NCBI RefSeq assembly: GCF_023343835.1
Contig: NC_064437.1
Span: 49,240,972 to 49,304,971 of the forward strand
From: Lagopus muta
Taxonomy: Eukaryota > Chordata > Aves > Galliformes > Phasianidae
Length of the DNA: 64,000 bases
Direction: 5' to 3'
Below the pieces are notes generated by a model, which ran no database searches, had not been told where the DNA came from, and saw only the letters and a list, made by a program, of their open reading frames with translations. Below are positions 1 to 11,700 of this stretch, piece after piece. Position 1 is the stretch's first letter; every line of letters begins with the position of its first letter. The position numbers and the translations under genes are program-made.

Positions 1-94
1 AGAATTAGTTGTATGACAAACTGAGCAGGGGAATAGGGACCTTTTCCCGGTCTGTGGGGTATGACCTAAGGGGATGAAACCCTGCCATGCCTGT

Positions 95-400
95 TAGAGA
101 ATCAGAGAATCATTTGAGTTAGACGGAACCCTTAAAGGTCATCTGGTCCAAATCTCCTGCAATGAACAGGGACACCTACAGCTCCATCAGGTGCTCAGAG
201 CTCTATCCATCCTGACCCTAAGTGTCTCCAGGGATCAGGCATCCACCAGCTCTCTGAGCAACCTGTTCCAGAGCCTCACCACTCTTAGTATAAAATAGTT
301 CTTCCATACATCCAAACTAAATCTCCCTTCTTTCAGTTTGAAACCATTTCCTCTCATCCTATCACAACAGATCTTGCTAAAGAGTCTATCCCCTTCTTTT
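95..400 (-). mobile_element. CR1 LINE 3' fragment (5'-truncated)
   Basis: The plus strand opens with a degraded CR1 tail read backward (AGAATCAGAGAATCATTTGAGTT) and continues through the usual reverse-complement CR1 blocks: 'aaaggtcatctggtcca', 'gacacctacagctcc', 'tgtctccagggat' and 'aacctgttccag'. The element therefore lies on the minus strand. Its minus-strand translation gives the CR1 ORF2 C-terminal block: a run close to [11 protein letters not shown], then VVRLWNRL and a VDA ending. Similarity fades near position 400, where the normal CR1 sequence upstream of this block is lost. It is a dead 5'-truncated copy. The subfamily resembles the common galliform type with a 'gaacagggacacctacagctcc' segment. 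Confidence 0.93.
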
Positions 401-2090
401 CTGTAGCCCTGGCTATCTCTGGGCTTCAGGCAAGGCAATAATTGTTCCTCATGTGGGTGGCAATGGGGTGTTGGCTCTGCAGGCAGCAGGCACAGCTCCT
501 GGCCCCCAGGAGCCTCCCCAGCTTGTGCTGGGGTCTCTTGGTTTTGGCAGAACTCGTGGGTGATGAGAGGAGGTGAAAAATGAATGTTTGGCTTAACTGA
601 ATTGCAAAATGCAGGACTTTATGGTATGAAATATGAAAGCAGTGAGCACAGTTTCTGCTGTAGTTTATTTTTGTAGCAGATGCCATTCATTCTCTTCTTG
701 CCTCCTCTTTTCAGCGTGTTGTGGGCAGTGATGATGTATAGTCTTCCCAATGAAGCACTTATCTGGGACCTATTACTGTAATGACAGAGAGCCGTTCATA
801 CTCAAGGTTTTATTATCAGAAACACTGCTTTGCTGCAAGTTGATATTCATAAATCATCATTTTCTCATAAAATCAAAGGGAAAATATGTCTTCTGGAAAC
901 CTGTACCCTACTCTACTATGCAATTCCTCACCTGGCCCAGCTATTATTGTTCCAGGAGATATAAAAGAGTCTCCTGGGTTTGAGGGGTGATCCCAGCACT
1001 TGGTCTGAATGCTGAAACTTGGCAGTGTACAAGAACTGCTGGCTCAGATCACATCTCCAGCCCTCAGCTGCAGCTTCGTGCTCTCAAGGGACAACCTGAG
1101 GAGCACCTGCCTTGTCCTCTGGAGCAGGAAGGTCGGCAGGGAGGTGTCCAGCCAGAGGAAGGAGCCATGCTCCTTCCCAGAAGGTGCTGGAGGAAGCCCT
1201 GGTAGGACACACCTCAGTGTCTGCTGGGCCATCCTGCTCCCTGCTTGGCCTCAGAGAGAAGGAGCAGTCATGTATTTTCCTCTATAACCTCTTGCTATTT
1301 TGGGATAGGAAATCCAGATGAATTCTTAAAGAAGCGTGGATTAAAAACAAACCTCTTTGCCTTAGTCCCCAGGATAAACATTTCCAGCAACAGAAAAAAA
1401 CAAAGGCTCTATCCCTTGCCTGTGTCCCAGCACCCAATACAGGATACCGTGCTTGTGGCGGTATTTCCCAGAGAAGATCTCCCCTTATACACAGCTGCCT
1501 CCCACCATCTTGCCCACGCTGACCACCTCCACCATTTGGGACTTCCCAGGCCCCTCTTTTCTGCTTATTGCCACAGTCATATGCCTCCCACTGTGCTTCA
1601 AGGTCACATCCCACTGGGTCTTGCAGGCCCGGGGTCCCCTCCCTGCTGCTAACCCCATGTCATGGAGCAGCCCATGCCACTGTGGGACAGGAGTTTCCTC
1701 CCACCCAGTGTTTTCCTAACAGATAATACAAAGAAATGAGCTTGTATCCCCCCACAGGCTTCGGCTGGCTCTGGTATTCCTTTCTCTATTACAGTTGTGC
1801 AACTGCATCTCCCTTGTGTTTTATGTCCCTGTCCTTCTTTCATGTTGGCAGTCCTAACAGGGTGCCCATGCTATGCAGGTTGTGTTGTTCTCCCAACCTC
1901 ATTGGGTTGGGACTTACTGTTGGAGTGCCTCAGTTATGGGATCTGCAGGGATCCTCCACGTCTCAGGGGCACTTTCCCAGGCTAACACCAGGTCAGCCTT
2001 GTATTAGATCTTTGTTAAATTCTTGAATGGGTTCACTTCTGAGGGGCAGTGTTTGGGCTGATATTTTTGGATGTTAGTTATTTTAAGATT
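401..2090. other. No gene recognised; single-copy DNA
   Basis: Open frames of up to about 135 codons occur on both strands (for example 1245-1652 plus), but they overlap each other on opposite strands and show no domain or family resemblance. The GC content is a little higher around 1000-1700 than in the flanks, which explains the longer chance frames. I see no CR1 tail, promoter or RNA gene here. Confidence 0.6.
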
Positions 2091-2290
2091 TAGGAAGATT
2101 TTTTATTTTTTATTTTTATTTTTTTTGGCAAATGAACTTATCCCACTGTACAAACAAGGAGGAATCAGAGCTATTTATGAATTCGGGATAAACATAGAAA
2201 ACTGTTTTCCTGAGGGAAAAAAAAAAAAATTTAAATGTTAAACAATATTTCAATTTTTTTTTTCTAAACAAACCTTTTTGCATTTGAACT
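2091..2290. repeat. AT-rich low-complexity tract
   Basis: There is a T-rich run at about 2100-2127 ('ttttttattttttatttttatttttttttgg' type) and A and T homopolymers near 2217-2230 and 2254-2264. The tract is biased and uninformative. The open frame read through it on the minus strand is rich in K and F and is a composition artefact. Confidence 0.8.
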
Positions 2291-2839
2291 TCATTTTCAT
2301 TTAAAAATAAAAATTTCACACAGATTTTTCAAAAGCTGACCTAGAACTACCTAAGAGAGCCATTTTTGGTTCATCAGAATCTTTGTGATTTTTATTTTCA
2401 GTTTCCACCCAGAATCCAGATGAGCCCTTGGTGCTTAATTTTGCAGACCACCATGATATGAAAAGGTCTTCCTGATCTGAATTAAATATACATTCCTGTG
2501 TAGCAGATTTGAGCCTCCTGCAATAGGGTAATTCTTAGTTACTTTTAGTGGAGCCCTTGGAAATTTTATTTCTTAAACCTCTTAGGGACCTGAATTTAAA
2601 CCAATTGCTCAGTGTAGTGCATTACTGATGAATGAATGGCAGGTGGTATTTGGCAGGAGGGAGCACAAGGAAGGAAAAAGGGGAGGAAGAAGGAACTGCC
2701 CCAACACTCCAGTATTGCTAAGAACTCTGCTGCCTCAGGTTTTTCAGCAGTGCCTCTTAAACATACACTGGGCCAGATCAAAACAGAAAAGGTTAAAAGA
2801 ACTGTCTGAGTAATGTCTTCTTGATCTGTTCAGCCCTCT

Positions 2840-3200
2840 TCAAGTCAATGGGATTAATGAATGCAAACTTTATAGCCAATGAGATTATCACATGTACATC
2901 CACTCTAGGGGAAAACTAATGATTGGATGAGCTTTCCTTGATGTCAAAGTATTCTCTGTTTGCAATTAGATAGGAAGATATTTAATTGCACACTAATTTA
3001 TTCAGCTGTTGTCTGTGCACATTTTCAATGTATTTTGATTACAGGGAACATTTTAATGGTCTGCATTATTTCATTGTTGAGATGTTTCAGGCAAAGGAAC
3101 AACTGGAACAGATTTCTTAAAGGACCCAGTTTCTAATTAATTGCAAATCACAAGCTAACAAATTACCAGACCATTCATCTCATACCCAGAGGGATAAGCA
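2840..3200. other. Candidate conserved non-coding element
   Basis: This repeat-free AT-rich stretch is dense in homeodomain-like cores (TAATTA, ATTTAATTG, CACTAATTTA). A TAATTAATTGCAAAT block at 3134-3148 combines a homeodomain core with a near-octamer (POU-like) site. No stop-free frame of useful length crosses it and no repeat family matches. The composition resembles vertebrate conserved non-coding enhancers, but conservation cannot be seen from one sequence, so this is inference only. Confidence 0.25.
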
Positions 3201-3745
3201 CTGCCAATTTAAGGAGGAGACCATATTTTTCAAACACAACAAAGAAACTGAATTCCTGTTTTCAGTGCAAAACGGAACTGCGTTTTAACTGTGAAATCCA
3301 AACTGATGCCTGTGTTAGAGCAATTTTAATCTAGCTATAAAATTGAACTATCCACTGATGATATTCTCTGATTTGATTCCCTTACAGAGATTTCCATCAT
3401 TTCCCTAATACTATCTTTGGCCATCACCTGGCTGCATGTGTTCTGATGACTGCTGCCACTTCTCCTGTTCATTAGTTTCCTGACACCCTTATTTTTTGGC
3501 ACTGATTTACAGCATTCAGGACAGGAAAGCAGTCTGAGTATCTTAACTCAGTGTCATTTGTGGATCAGTGCAGTGACAGGACAAAACACATCATAGCCTT
3601 GCAGGAAATGGCTGGGCCCCCACAAAACTTTGCTTGTTCACCAGATGTGCTGAACCTGAGAAGTTAAGAAAACAGAAGGTGGCACTGAAATTAATTAGCA
3701 ACACAATTCCAGCTCTGAAATTTTAGAGAGATACAAGGAGACACG

Positions 3746-3777
3746 CTAAAAAAAAAACAAAAAAAAAAAACCAAAAA
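3746..3777. repeat. A-rich simple sequence
   Basis: Two runs of about ten A residues are separated by single C residues, followed by CCAAAAAGC. It may be the decayed poly-A tract of a lost element, but nothing recognisable precedes it. Confidence 0.8.
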
Positions 3778-3865
3778 GCAGAGTTTCCATTCATTGATTT
3801 TATTTACTTGGTGTTTTTCAAGCATTCTTACATCATTAGGAATAATAAGTGCTGGAAATAAAGTT

Positions 3866-5830
3866 AATAGAATTATAGAATAATTTTAGTTGGAAGCAAC
3901 CCTTAAAGGCTGTGTACTCCAGCTCCCCACCGCTGATTGGTGACACCTACAGCTCAATCATGTTGCTCAGAGCTCCATCTAGCCTGACCTTGTATGTCTC
4001 CAGGGATGGGGCATCTACCACCTCTCTGGGCAACCTGTGCTGGTGCCTCATCACCCTTAGTGTGAAATACTTCTTTCTTATATCCAATTTAAATCTCCTT
4101 TCTTTTAATTGGAAACCATTTCCCGTTGTCCTATCATAACAGGTTCTGCTAAAGAGTCTGCCCCCTTCCTTCTCACAGGTCCCCTTTAAATACTGAAAGG
4201 CCGTTCTCAGGTATCCCCAGAGGCATCTCTTCTGCAGGCTGAACAGCCCCAGCTTTTTCACCTGTCCTCATAAGAAAGGTGTTCCATCCCTTGCATCATT
4301 TTTGTGGCCCTCCTCTGGAAATGCTCCAGCAGATCCATATCTCTACTGTACAGAGGACTCCGTATCTGGACACAGTTCACTGGGTGATGTCTCACCAGCA
4401 CAGAGTGGAGGCTCAGGATCATCTCCCTTGCCCTACTGACCACACTTCTTTAAATGCAGCCCAGGATATATTTGGCTTTCTGGGCACATAGCTGGCTCGT
4501 GTCCAACTTACCATCCACCAGTTCCTCCAGATCCTTTTCAGCAGGACTTGTACTGACAACAGGGGTTGCCACGATCTTGCACTTGGCTTTTCTGAACTTC
4601 ACTAAGTTTTTCTAGGGCACTGCAATCTAAAATTCAGCCTACCACTTGCTGCATCCTTCAGACCTCCTGCCATCCCACTGTTTACACATTTCTTTAATCT
4701 TTGGAGGTTAGAATCTGATTCCTCCAACCTAAAAGTAGTGGTTGTCCTAGCACTTACTCAGCCAAGTCGGCTGTGGACCATCTTTCCAACTTATCCAGAC
4801 CATTTCTGACCTTTGATCCTCTGACTGTGATTCTCCTGTAGACTCTCCAAATTTAATGGTAACTGCAGATTTCATCCTATACATCATTAGTGAAAAGAAT
4901 GGAAACAGGCCCAGAAATGATCCCAGAGGAATTCTTCTTGAACAACTTCCTATTTGATAGGAACAATTGATAAGTGTGTTTTTGGAATGAAGTTTATCCA
5001 GTTGTAAACCCTTCCTGTTGTGACTGTGTTTCAGCCCATATCTAATGCAACCATGCCAAGGAACTAGGATAAATCACATCCACTTGCTCTTCTTTATTCA
5101 TTAAGCGAGTCACCCTGTTAAAAAGGGAAATTAGGCTGGTTTGACATGATTTGTTCTACTTGACAAACTCAAGTAGACTGTTTTTTATCACCATACCATC
5201 TTCTAGGTATTTAAAAACTGATTGTTTAATAACTCATTCCAGATTTTTTGGAAATAAGAGTGAATGGTTTATAGCTTCCTGGGGTCTCATTACTGCTTTT
5301 TAAAGATCAGTACTATATTCACCCTTCCCCTGTTCTCTAGGGCTAATCCTGTTCTGTGTGGTTCCTTTACAATAACCGCTTTACAATAATCGTTAGCAAT
5401 TCACAGATTACTTCATCTTATTCCTTGAATATATTCAGGTGAAATTTATGAGCCCCTGCTGACTTGTATGCAGTTGGTTCATCCAAGTATTCTTTAACTT
5501 GGTCTTTTCCTGTTTTGGCCCGCAGTCCTACCTTGTTTTAAAAATAATTCAAGTAATTAGTTGCTCACAAACCGTTTTGGTTTTTTTTTGTTGTTGTTGT
5601 TGTTTTCCTTTTTTTTTTTTTTAATAAGGACTGGATCAAAATATATACCAGGCATCTTTTTGGTTATTTGCTCTCTTTTCCTGTTTAGTAATGCATCAAG
5701 ACTTTCCTTTTTCTTCCTCTAATTAAAGTGTATTTATAGATTTTTTTCCTTGTTCCCGTTTATGTCTTTTCCTAGTTGGAACGCTTTTTGTGCTGTAGTT
5801 GTTCTGATTCTATCTCCAATTGTTTGTCTT
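3866..5830 (-). mobile_element. Long degenerate CR1 LINE with RT domain remains
   Basis: The plus-strand left end (ATAGAATTATAGAATAATTTT) is a CR1 tail read backward, so the element runs right to left. Translating the minus strand gives, in CR1 order: a connector and first RT motif near 5310-5270 (a lysine-rich run, then P-G-S-Y, equivalent to the CR1 DPxNYRPVSL motif); N-K-S-C-Q-T-S-L-I near 5130; a degraded GSVLGP motif (here G-S-F-L-G) near 4920; DLLEHFQRRATKM near 4330; and the C-terminal block ending VVDAPSLETYKVRLDGAL near 3990. Upstream of the RT, about 5790-5630 also resembles the CR1 linker between endonuclease and RT (LGKDINGNK, then LLN). Frameshifts and stops occur throughout. At roughly 2 kb it is much longer than the other copies here. 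Its 5' limit is uncertain and may extend to about 6060. Confidence 0.9.
5577..5623. repeat. Poly-T / (TTG)n simple repeat inside CR1
   Basis: A T run, about five TTG units, TTTCC and then a second T run. On the minus strand it is an A-rich (CAA)n tract between the linker and the start of the RT domain of the long CR1. It looks like an expansion or a small poly-A-bearing insertion after the element landed. Confidence 0.9.
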
Positions 5831-6613
5831 ATTACCTTATCTTTAGGTATGTGTTTGTACTAATTCTCTTTGTAGTAACCATTTAATTAATGTCTCAGCT
5901 GTAATTGTATTCTTATGTGCCTCATCCCCTCTGCGTAAAGGTAACCTGCTCATATATATTTAACACAGCCATGTTTTAGGATCTGCTAACTCCTTTCTTC
6001 CTGCTGAAAACCTCGGTTATCTACCTGAGAGTCTGTGATCAGCAGGTCCCAGTGAATGTGGAACTCAACAGCCTTATCTGTAGGCTTTTACCTTACTAGA
6101 ATAGTGGATAGTTGTGAACTTTGGCAATCTATGCGCACTGTTCTCCAAATTACTACATTGTTATCATCTCAACAAAAGATTTATTTTTTAAACCAAACTA
6201 AGTTGAGAACAGTTCATTTGCCACCACCTTCTGCTTTTCCAACAGAAAGTTAAGCCAATACACTTCAGGAGATCTCTGGAATGTGTCCTTCCCCACTGTT
6301 TTTCCTACCTTATTTTGACCAAGTAAGGCTGCTGCTTCTTCCTATTAGCAATTAGATGGCTAGTATCAGATCTCTGTCCTGAGCCTCCTCTAGATGAGTT
6401 GTGTCATGTCATATGCTGCTCCTCTGGCTCCCCATGTTTGTCTGCAGTGATCAGCATCTCACTCCTGAATTTACATTTCTGTCTACTTTATCAGAATACT
6501 ACTGAATGAGAAGTTACAAATGCTTCTGATTCTCAGAATGCAGCTAAGGACAATAGAACTTTCAGTTAGGTAAAGGCTTCTGCAACCTGATCTCGCTGAG
6601 CCTACTTAGGATG
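5831..6613. other. No gene; possible further degraded CR1 5' part
   Basis: AT-rich sequence with many stops on both strands. A minus-strand W-D-L-L-I-T-D motif near 6040 recalls the LDLLxTN motif that ends the CR1 endonuclease domain. The spacing to the downstream linker is shorter than expected, so I leave this part unassigned. Nothing else is recognised. Confidence 0.4.
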
Positions 6614-6682
6614 TCATAGAATCACCAAAGTCAGAAAAGACCTAAAAGGTCATCCAATCCAACCATCTGTCAAGGCCAGATT
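6614..6682 (-). mobile_element. CR1 3' tail stub
   Basis: TCATAGAATCACCAAAGTC is followed by 'aaaagacctaaaaggtcatcc' and 'aatccaaccatc', the standard reverse-complement CR1 3' end. Similarity stops after about 70 bases. It is a very short 5'-truncated copy lying just upstream (in element orientation) of the long CR1. Confidence 0.88.
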
Positions 6683-8589
6683 ATTTAATATTTTGGAATA
6701 ACTCTACTTCAAATCTCACAAGCATTTCGCCATATCGGGGTAAGGCTATTCTGGAGCAATGTGAGGCCCTGAATTAACTGATTGCAATTTGGTTTAATGA
6801 CTTCTTGAAACTCTAACAAGATACACACAAACAATTGGAGCAGGTTGCAAGATGACTGTTGGCAAAACTAAAGTGCAGCCCATCCCAACATGTAACAGAT
6901 CTACCTAAAAAAAATGCTGTGGGGCCTCATGATGAAGAGTAGAGACCCCATAATTATATGCTGTGTCCTAATGCTCTTCTGGGAGATTAGTTCTTTTTGA
7001 TTTCAGAGAAAACCATGACTCCCTCTACTCCCTCTGTTTTTATGGATGGCCACACCCAGGTCATAACCAAGCTCTCAGGGACACTGAATTCACCATGGGC
7101 AGGACTTCATCATGACTTCAGAGGTACATTTATTCTCCCCAGATTACAGACATGCCCATGCAAAATGGTTTTGCTATGAATGCTCCTAGGACTTGGTTTT
7201 GTTCTTACTGAATTTGGTAATATAATCAGCACAGGATCACCCCAGGGGTCATAGAGTTAAGCACAGGCAGAAGCCCTTGAAGTGCTGGAGTTGAGACTGT
7301 ACTTCTTGTTTGGCCCAGCACGTCATTTGTGATCCATCCCATTGTTCTGAGTTTAATGCTTATTCATTTCCTCTTTGATTCTGTTTTCATACTTCATTAT
7401 TTTTAATTGTGCTTTTTTATTTTTAAGAAACAATAAAAATAATCTCCCTTGGGCCAAAGAATGTGGATCAACACAATCAGGTCACTGGTCTCATTTTAAT
7501 CTCAGCACTGACATAAACACATATTTCAAGGTGAGAAGTTTGCCTAGAAACTTTGCAATCAATAGCTGTAGTCTTGGTGTAACTTCTGGGGATGCAAATA
7601 CTCAAAAATTCAGCAGAATTTCTTTTAGAAGAAAGAGGGATACTTGTGAGAGGAGGCTAAGATATTCAGGGGTCTTCCTCATTGGAAACTAAAATTTTAT
7701 ATCATAAAATACCTATAAACAATTCCTTTTACCTTACACTATGAAAGCACATTGAATCACTCAACAATTGAAACTTGGAAGTAAACTGGGACTCTTCTGT
7801 ATTATTCTATGCCATATCTACATATTGGAGGGAATTTTTACGCGGGGAAAGAGCTGGAAGTGGTGGAGGAAGAAGGGAAAACTTACTTTCATGATTAAAA
7901 GCGAAGCACAGTGACAAAGAATTTCCTCAAACTCCTCTTTCCCTCTGAAAGAGGGCAGCGAAGTGTTATAATGGAACAGGGAAGGTGGCTCTGCCAACTG
8001 AAGTTGTGGTATAGGTATGTGTCTTTCTTCCTCAAGTCGAAATGCATGTCCTTGTAAAGCAGCTGCTGTTACTTAAGAGTTACTTAAGGCTGAAAATTAG
8101 CAGAATTAATAGGTATTTAAACAAAGGCAGGGTACTTTGGTTAAACATGAAAGACTGGAAAGGCCATACAAATTATACTTCAGTTATTGCAATTCCACTG
8201 AGAGTGTAAAACAATGTGATGTGATCTCCTGCTGGGTAAAGGCAAAACATATTTGAAGCTGCTGTTTTAAATTATGATGGCACGTTTATGGAAAACAGAC
8301 AACGCTGATACCACAAAAATGTGATGGGTACCATTAGCAGTGAGCATCATATGGTAAACCATAAACTCTTAGTGCCTTCAAAATGTTTTAAAAAGAAATC
8401 AAGTCAGTTGATTTCACACTTTCACAAGAAGAGATAGAAAAAGCTGTCTCAGTTTACCTTCAAGGGGAGATTATTAAGAGGGGACATAATGAATGTATGA
8501 AGAGAGTGGGTGGGATAGATAAGGGAGAGGAGAATTAATATTCACATTGTCTTTAAAAGAAGGGCATGAAGAGATTGGGTGAAGTTCAG
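6683..8589. other. No gene recognised
   Basis: Unique-looking sequence. Short frames (for example 7375-7692 plus, about 105 codons) have no family resemblance. A weak G+A-rich patch lies at about 7840-7880. No tails, terminal repeats or RNA genes were seen. Confidence 0.55.
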
Positions 8590-8725
8590 CAGCTGCAAAC
8601 GTAATGGTGATAAGGGGAAGCACTTTTTCTCACAGCATAGCAGCTAGACAAGGGAGCCCCTAGTTACAGGATGTTTTTGAGGTTAGGAGTTTATCGGGAT
8701 TTATGAAGAGAGCTTGAACAAGCCA
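8590..8725 (+). mobile_element. Ancient CR1/L2-like LINE 3' relic
   Basis: The plus strand contains 'gaagcactttttctcacagcat', then 'agttacaggatgtttttgagg', 'ttaggagtttatcgggattta' and a GAGCTTGAACAAG ending. These align by eye, in order, with the old amniote CR1/L2 3' coding block of the general form 'gaagtacttcttcacacag...ccacaggatgttgt...aagagtttagcaggattcaaaaa...ttggaca'. That block encodes the end of ORF2 in turtle and crocodile CR1-type elements. It is far more diverged than the galliform CR1 copies here and has no tail left. Confidence 0.6.
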
Positions 8726-11700
8726 AGTTATCATTATGAATACTAAAGAGAGACAGGAACCAGAGCAGCTTCCCATGGTGGATCAAGAGCACTGTGTCTC
8801 CCAGAGGTGGTCCATCGTCCACTTCCCACCAACAGCTGCAGAACCCCTGTCCAGAGACCCCATAGTGGGACAGGCTTTGGCAGCTCCTCCATCCCACTTG
8901 CCAAGTCCAGTTGGGTCAGTCTGGGTCAGTCTGAGCCTTTCAGAGCTCCCACTGTGAAATCAATACTGGAGTGAGACCCCGGCAGGGTCCAAGGTTGTTT
9001 TTGGCCATGGGGAGTGTGATCTCTTCAGCCTGAGAGACACCCTCCTTCCAAAAGCTGGGGAAAATTAATAAATAAATAAAAATCTCATCTTCCTCGCAGA
9101 GGACTTGAAGACTTTTTTTTTTCTCCTGCAATCAGAAGAAAAATGGAGCTCCACTCCTTTCCAAAAAGTCACTGCTGCAGGTGCTGTTGCAGAATTCTCC
9201 AGGCTTGACTGTCCACACTGATCACAGCCATAGAAGTGGAGCCACCTGGGAGCCAGAGGAGAGCTGTGTGGAACAGGATAGACTCTTGTTCCAGGGAAGA
9301 CCCACATGAATCTTACATTCCAGCAATCTGTGACCCATTTCCATGACACTGCCCTGAAGTTTGCTGTTGGGAAGCAATCCTTCATTCTGAAATCCCTTAT
9401 CTTGAGAGAGAATGTAGTATTTATGATTTTTTTCCCTGTTTACTGGACATGCTGATAAGCAGCTCTGGGACCGAGGATCTGTGAGAGTCTCTCCTTTTTT
9501 CTTCCTAAGGGCTAACTAATTAAAAAATTAATATATCTTTAGTTGAACTTTCAGTAACTGTTTTAAAAAATTCATGCAGTTGGAAAGGTCAATGTCCAAA
9601 GAAGTTCAGGATTCAGATCCCAGCAGGTCTGTTGGCTGTCCTGTTTCCCCCCAGGGAAAAGCTAAGTGGGACACCTGAGGGGAGCAGATACTGGCCTTAA
9701 TCCAGGAGACAGCAGCTGGCCAAGCCTGGTGATATTTGATGGAAACAAAACACATGGCAAAGTGTGCAGTTCCTTAAAAGCTACCTTTTCTGCCTGGTTT
9801 GCCAGTCTGAAGAACTGCTTGCTTGTGCGCAGGAAGTTTTAAAAGTAAAATGGATGCTAAGGTCAAGGAACGGGTTGATGCTTTAGCCATCCAGCTGTGA
9901 GATCTAAGGAGGCCTCACAGGAATTAGCGAGACAGGAGGATTTTGATGGATTTCATGTGAAACTGATGAAAAATAATTGTGTTTGGAGAAAGGTCACATG
10001 AAAAGACAAAATAGGTAATCATTAATGATGCATCTTTTCCATGTAGAAACATGTGTGGGGAAGCAAAGTGCTCTGATTTTGGATAATAATCATTCAGAAG
10101 GACTTCACAATGGGCACTGTACTCCTGAACCTAGCACAACTGCTATAGATAAACATTTTCTTTGCTTTGATGAAAGCAATGTTGTCACAATATAAATTGT
10201 GAGCCTCATCCTCCTCTTCCGATTCTCCATTTGTTTAAATTGTTCCTCTTTGTATGGAAAAAAAAACCACAAGCTAAGCACATTAGAAGAAGAAAAATGC
10301 ATCTCATTGTGATTAGATTACTATGTACCAATAAAAGAAGGATTGAAAACTGTAAAGATATTGTGATTATTTTTACTAAGCATCTGCCTTAATGTAGCTC
10401 ATCGGTTTCCCAGCATTACAATGAAGTTAGAGGAATTCAACAGCCATAGTTTGACAGAATTTTGGCTGTAACAGCAGTCTCTGGACATGCTCTCTACCCA
10501 CAATGAATGGAGGATAATTTGAGTTAGCTTAGTTGTCTGCCTTTGGGGCAAGACTTGTTTCAGTTGCCTTGTATTTGCTGTGAGGTTTGAGGTCTGTGGT
10601 GACACTGCACATCTGTACAGAAGAAAAACTGTCTCTACCAGTCCTGGGAGACATCCTGCAGTTCAGTCATTCAGCACAACCTATCTTCTCTGCAGTGAAT
10701 TAGCAGGCACATAGTAAAAAATTTATTTCCTGAACATACAGACTGATGCAGACTATCATTGTATGGGATTTCTGTATTTCAGCCACATAATGACAGCCAC
10801 TGTAATATTTTCCCATTAGCTCATGTTTCCATATTGTGGAGCAAGGGAAGGTGATAGCAATGCCTTCTACCAGGATAGAAGCACTATGGAGAAACAGAAG
10901 GTGACAAAGAAGAGAAAAAGCAACTTACCCTTTCAGATGACCAGTAACAACTCAAGAACAGTGCAGCGCATATCCAGAAATGCTGCTCCCTTGACTGCTA
11001 ACCCTTAATAAGGGTGAGAAGGGGTAACCCAGGGGCTTCATACTTTCTGGTTACTCTAGTGCATTGCTTGCACCTGAACTCCTTGGATTAGTCACATCTT
11101 CACAGCTGGTGCTCAATGGGTTCAGAACCAATGGGTTCAGGCTGTAACCTAGCAATTGCCAGGTTGCCTGAAATGCCTCAGACCCTTCCCTCTTCTCTCA
11201 CAGTTTGGGAACTGCTGGGGAGTCAAAAGCAATATGTGCCACGGTCCATTTTGGGCTATGTGGTACTGACCTGCTCTGTGGTAGATGCCTGCTGCTTGGC
11301 CAGCTGGCCCATCAGACAGGACAGATAATTACTAGTCTTGCTGTACAGCCCTTCCCTCACTCAGGACAATAACTGGTATCTCCTACCTCTAGCCAGGCCC
11401 TGATTTTCACTACTTTATAGGGATGCCATATTTTTGATATCTCTCATATTTTGTGAAGTGTGACTGGAAGTGACCAGTGCAATCAGAAACTGTAGGGGAG
11501 AAACTGCAGAAAGAATAGCATATGTAATGTGACAACCATGTACCACAACTTGCTGCAAAAATGCATGCCTTCAGGAATCCACTACCCAAACACATCGGCT
11601 TTGTGCGCACAATTTACCCCAGGAAGAGGATATGAGGGAAGGAACCTTGTATGGGGTAGAAGAGCACCTTGGATTCAGGGGCAAATGGAAGACATTCAGG

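Noticed and set aside
9065..9385. 106-codon minus-strand frame
   Set aside because: No recognisable protein family, and its end runs into a (TAAA)n/poly-T simple patch.
9575..9605. 'agttggaaaggtcaatgtcc' resembling the CR1 3' segment
   Set aside because: No ATTCTATG tail beside it and no further similarity on either side.
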